Assembly (NCBI GenBank): GCA_030430155.1
Contig: JAUIFV010000027.1
Span: 1 to 38,414 of the forward strand
Length of the DNA: 38,414 bases
Direction of reading: 5' to 3'
From: Gammaproteobacteria bacterium
Lineage (GTDB): Bacteria > Pseudomonadota > Gammaproteobacteria > Xanthomonadales > SZUA-5
This document shows, in pieces, positions 37,260-38,414 of the stretch. The stretch's first letter is position 1. Each line of letters begins with the position of its first letter. Position numbers and translations under genes: made by a program. Under the pieces are notes generated by a model, which was not told the origin of the DNA, ran no database searches, and saw nothing but the letters and a program-made list of their open reading frames with translations.

Positions 37260-37276
37260 GCCGGCAAGATGCCGGC
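37260..37276. repeat. REP-like hairpin, copy 4
   Basis: GCCGGCAAGATGCCGGC, with AAGCAT before it and GCTCCCAT after it. It sits between the convergent ends of the glycosyltransferase-like gene and the TylF-like gene, where a hairpin could act on both transcripts. Confidence 0.7.
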
Positions 37277-37314
37277 GCTCCCATAACAGATCCCACAATC
37301 CGCAGCGACGTCGT

Positions 37315-38169
37315 CTATATCGCCGTGTCTTCCGGCTCGGCGCGCCTGCGCCAATAGACCCCGGTCCAGTCGATCTCCTGCAGCGGCTCGACGATGCCGT
37401 TCTGGTGGCGAAAATCTTCGACCGCTCGGCGACAGCCGGGCAAAGCATAGTCGTCGATGATGCAATAGCCTCCCACGGCGAGCTTGGGATACAGAGCCCT
37501 CAGCGCGTCCATGGTGGAGCCGTACATATCGCCGTCCAGCCGGATCAGGGCGAACTCCCTAACTGGCAGGGCCGGCAGAGTGTCGGCAAACCAACCTTCA
37601 ACGAATACGACCTGTTGGTCCAACAGTCCGTATTTGGCAAAGTTTGCTTCAACGGTCGCCCGGTCCACTGCCAGCTCAGCGTAGGTGTGCAGATCGTCGC
37701 CAGCGTCTGCCGGATATCGGGTAGTGTCGGGTGGCGGCAGGCCGCGGAACGAATCGGCAACGTACACACGACGATCAGTAACGGCATGCGCTGCGAGCAC
37801 CGCGCGCATGAATATACTGGCCCCACCGCGCCACACGCCGGTCTCAATCAGATCGCCGGGGATGCGGTCTCTAAGTACGCTCTCCAAGCACTGCTGAAGA
37901 TTGTCCAGGCGCCGAAGGCCAATCATGGTGTCAGCCAGTCCGGGCCAGATGCGGCCCTCGTCACGTGCCTGTGCCGACACCTGAGGCGACCTGACGATTT
38001 GCATGTTGCGGCGCTTCAGCACGCGCCGCAGCTGTCTCAACGCCCAGCGCTTGAGCCGATTGCCAACCTGGTCGGGATCCACAGGCCGAGCGGGCTCCGG
38101 CCACAAGCGATAGCACAAAGTCTGCTTTATCAGATCCAGGTAACGTTGCTCTGACGTTGGCGTTGGCAC
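37315..38169 (-). CDS. TylF/macrocin O-methyltransferase-like protein
   Basis: A 284-residue SAM-dependent methyltransferase of the TylF family. GTG 38169 is chosen because the family start (EQRYLDLIKQTLCYRLW) follows at once; the frame is open upstream but overlaps the sulfotransferase. Family blocks are MIGLRRLDNLQQCLESVL, DLIETGVWRGGASIFMRAVL, VYVADSFRGLPPPD, RLDGDMYGSTMDAL and GGYCIIDDYALPGCRRAV. The metal-binding acids in DGDMY and DDY are present. Relatives O-methylate sugars of antibiotics and other small molecules; the substrate here could be a sugar or the peptide. It lies 23 bp after the partial sulfotransferase gene and may be cotranscribed with it. Confidence 0.88.
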   Translation of the reverse strand: MPTPTSEQRYLDLIKQTLCYRLWPEPARPVDPDQVGNRLKRWALRQLRRVLKRRNMQIVRSPQVSAQARDEGRIWPGLADTMIGLRRLDNLQQCLESVLRDRIPGDLIETGVWRGGASIFMRAVLAAHAVTDRRVYVADSFRGLPPPDTTRYPADAGDDLHTYAELAVDRATVEANFAKYGLLDQQVVFVEGWFADTLPALPVREFALIRLDGDMYGSTMDALRALYPKLAVGGYCIIDDYALPGCRRAVEDFRHQNGIVEPLQEIDWTGVYWRRRAEPEDTAI

Positions 38170-38192
38170 GCTTGCCGGCCTCTGGTGCCCAG

Positions 38193-38414
38193 TTAATCGA
38201 CAGCGTAGCCGAGCCGCTGCATGGTCTGGGCGAACTCGCCTTCGATGCGCTGCGCCTGGGCGTCGCTGAGCTGGTCGACCCAACCTCCGGCGGTCCCGGA
38301 GCGGAAGAATCTAGTCGAGCGATCCGGGCGCTCGGCAAAGCCATGGATCTGCTCAGCTTCGGCCAGTCGGTCGAAGCGGCAGCGCTCTACGGCGGAACGC
38401 AGCTGCCCAGTGCC
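38193..38414 (-). CDS. sulfotransferase, C-terminal part (cut by window edge)
   Basis: The last 73 codons of a gene whose start lies beyond 38414. HGFAERPDRSTRFFRSGTAGG (in pieces HGFAERPDRST and RFFRSGTAGGW) with WVDQLSDAQAQRIEGEFAQTM is the C-terminal PAPS-binding end of a sulfotransferase and parallels the ending of the complete sulfotransferase at 32816 (HGFAEAPAGRRFFVAGRVGRW). The RxGxxGxW signature is better kept here (RSGTAGGW). It is the second sulfotransferase of the cluster and shows that the locus continues to the right. Confidence 0.85.
   Translation of the reverse strand, partial: GTGQLRSAVERCRFDRLAEAEQIHGFAERPDRSTRFFRSGTAGGWVDQLSDAQAQRIEGEFAQTMQRLGYAVD

Overview
The window is GC-rich, with densely packed genes and frequent GTG/TTG starts. 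Gene content (YihG-type acyltransferase, TrhA, CspA, a class I intracellular PHB depolymerase, 7TMR-DISM and TPR diguanylate cyclases) suggests a gammaproteobacterium, most plausibly of the Xanthomonadales/Lysobacterales type. That placement is an inference from gene content and repeat style; no marker gene fixes it. Intergenic regions are unusually rich in repeats: palindromic elements, REP-like hairpins and heptanucleotide arrays.

Left part (1-15.9 kb). It opens with a tRNA-Ser(TGA) gene that breaks off in the T-loop, then a 157-bp palindromic repeat. Next come a small exported protein (-), a 7TMR-DISM diguanylate cyclase, an S41-type peptidase with a C-terminal PDZ domain, a nested repeat (a 269-bp palindrome inside a second copy of the first repeat), a YihG-like acyltransferase, a membrane Ser/Thr kinase with a C-terminal FGE-like domain, and a TPR-PAS-GGDEF protein. 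A minus-strand run follows: two paralogous membrane-anchored Cys-containing proteins, a PIN protein, a PyrR/HPRT-like phosphoribosyltransferase, a small membrane protein, large inverted heptamer arrays, a CorC/CorB-type CBS transporter and a CspA-family protein with a clear terminator.

Middle (16-28.8 kb). This holds a molybdopterin oxidoreductase, TrhA, an exported protein of unknown function, PhaZ with a candidate dyad operator over its promoter, a DUF2834 / MmyB-like regulator / membrane-protein operon, and a minus-strand polysaccharide group: GT4 glycosyltransferase, heparinase II/III-like lyase and bi-domain dehydrogenase.

Right part (28.9-38.4 kb). This is the highlight: a minus-strand cluster with the full core set for a lasso peptide. 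It has a 53-codon precursor that fits the rules (Thr at -2, core Ser1, Glu at core position 9, C-terminal Ser), a lasso cyclase (asparagine-synthetase fold without the glutaminase Cys), a B2 leader peptidase and a PqqD-like B1 leader-binding protein. The same run encodes two HprK-like kinases, a sulfotransferase, a PRMT-type arginine methyltransferase that appears fused to a PqqD-like N-terminal domain, and a class I methyltransferase. Beyond a divergent glycosyltransferase-like gene lie a TylF-like O-methyltransferase and the 3' end of another sulfotransferase. Most junctions in the core run overlap or nearly touch, and a rho-independent terminator follows the precursor. This resembles paeninodin-type clusters (precursor kinase plus C-terminal Ser) but with many more tailoring enzymes, so the predicted product is a heavily modified lasso peptide. 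No transporter or isopeptidase is seen inside the window.
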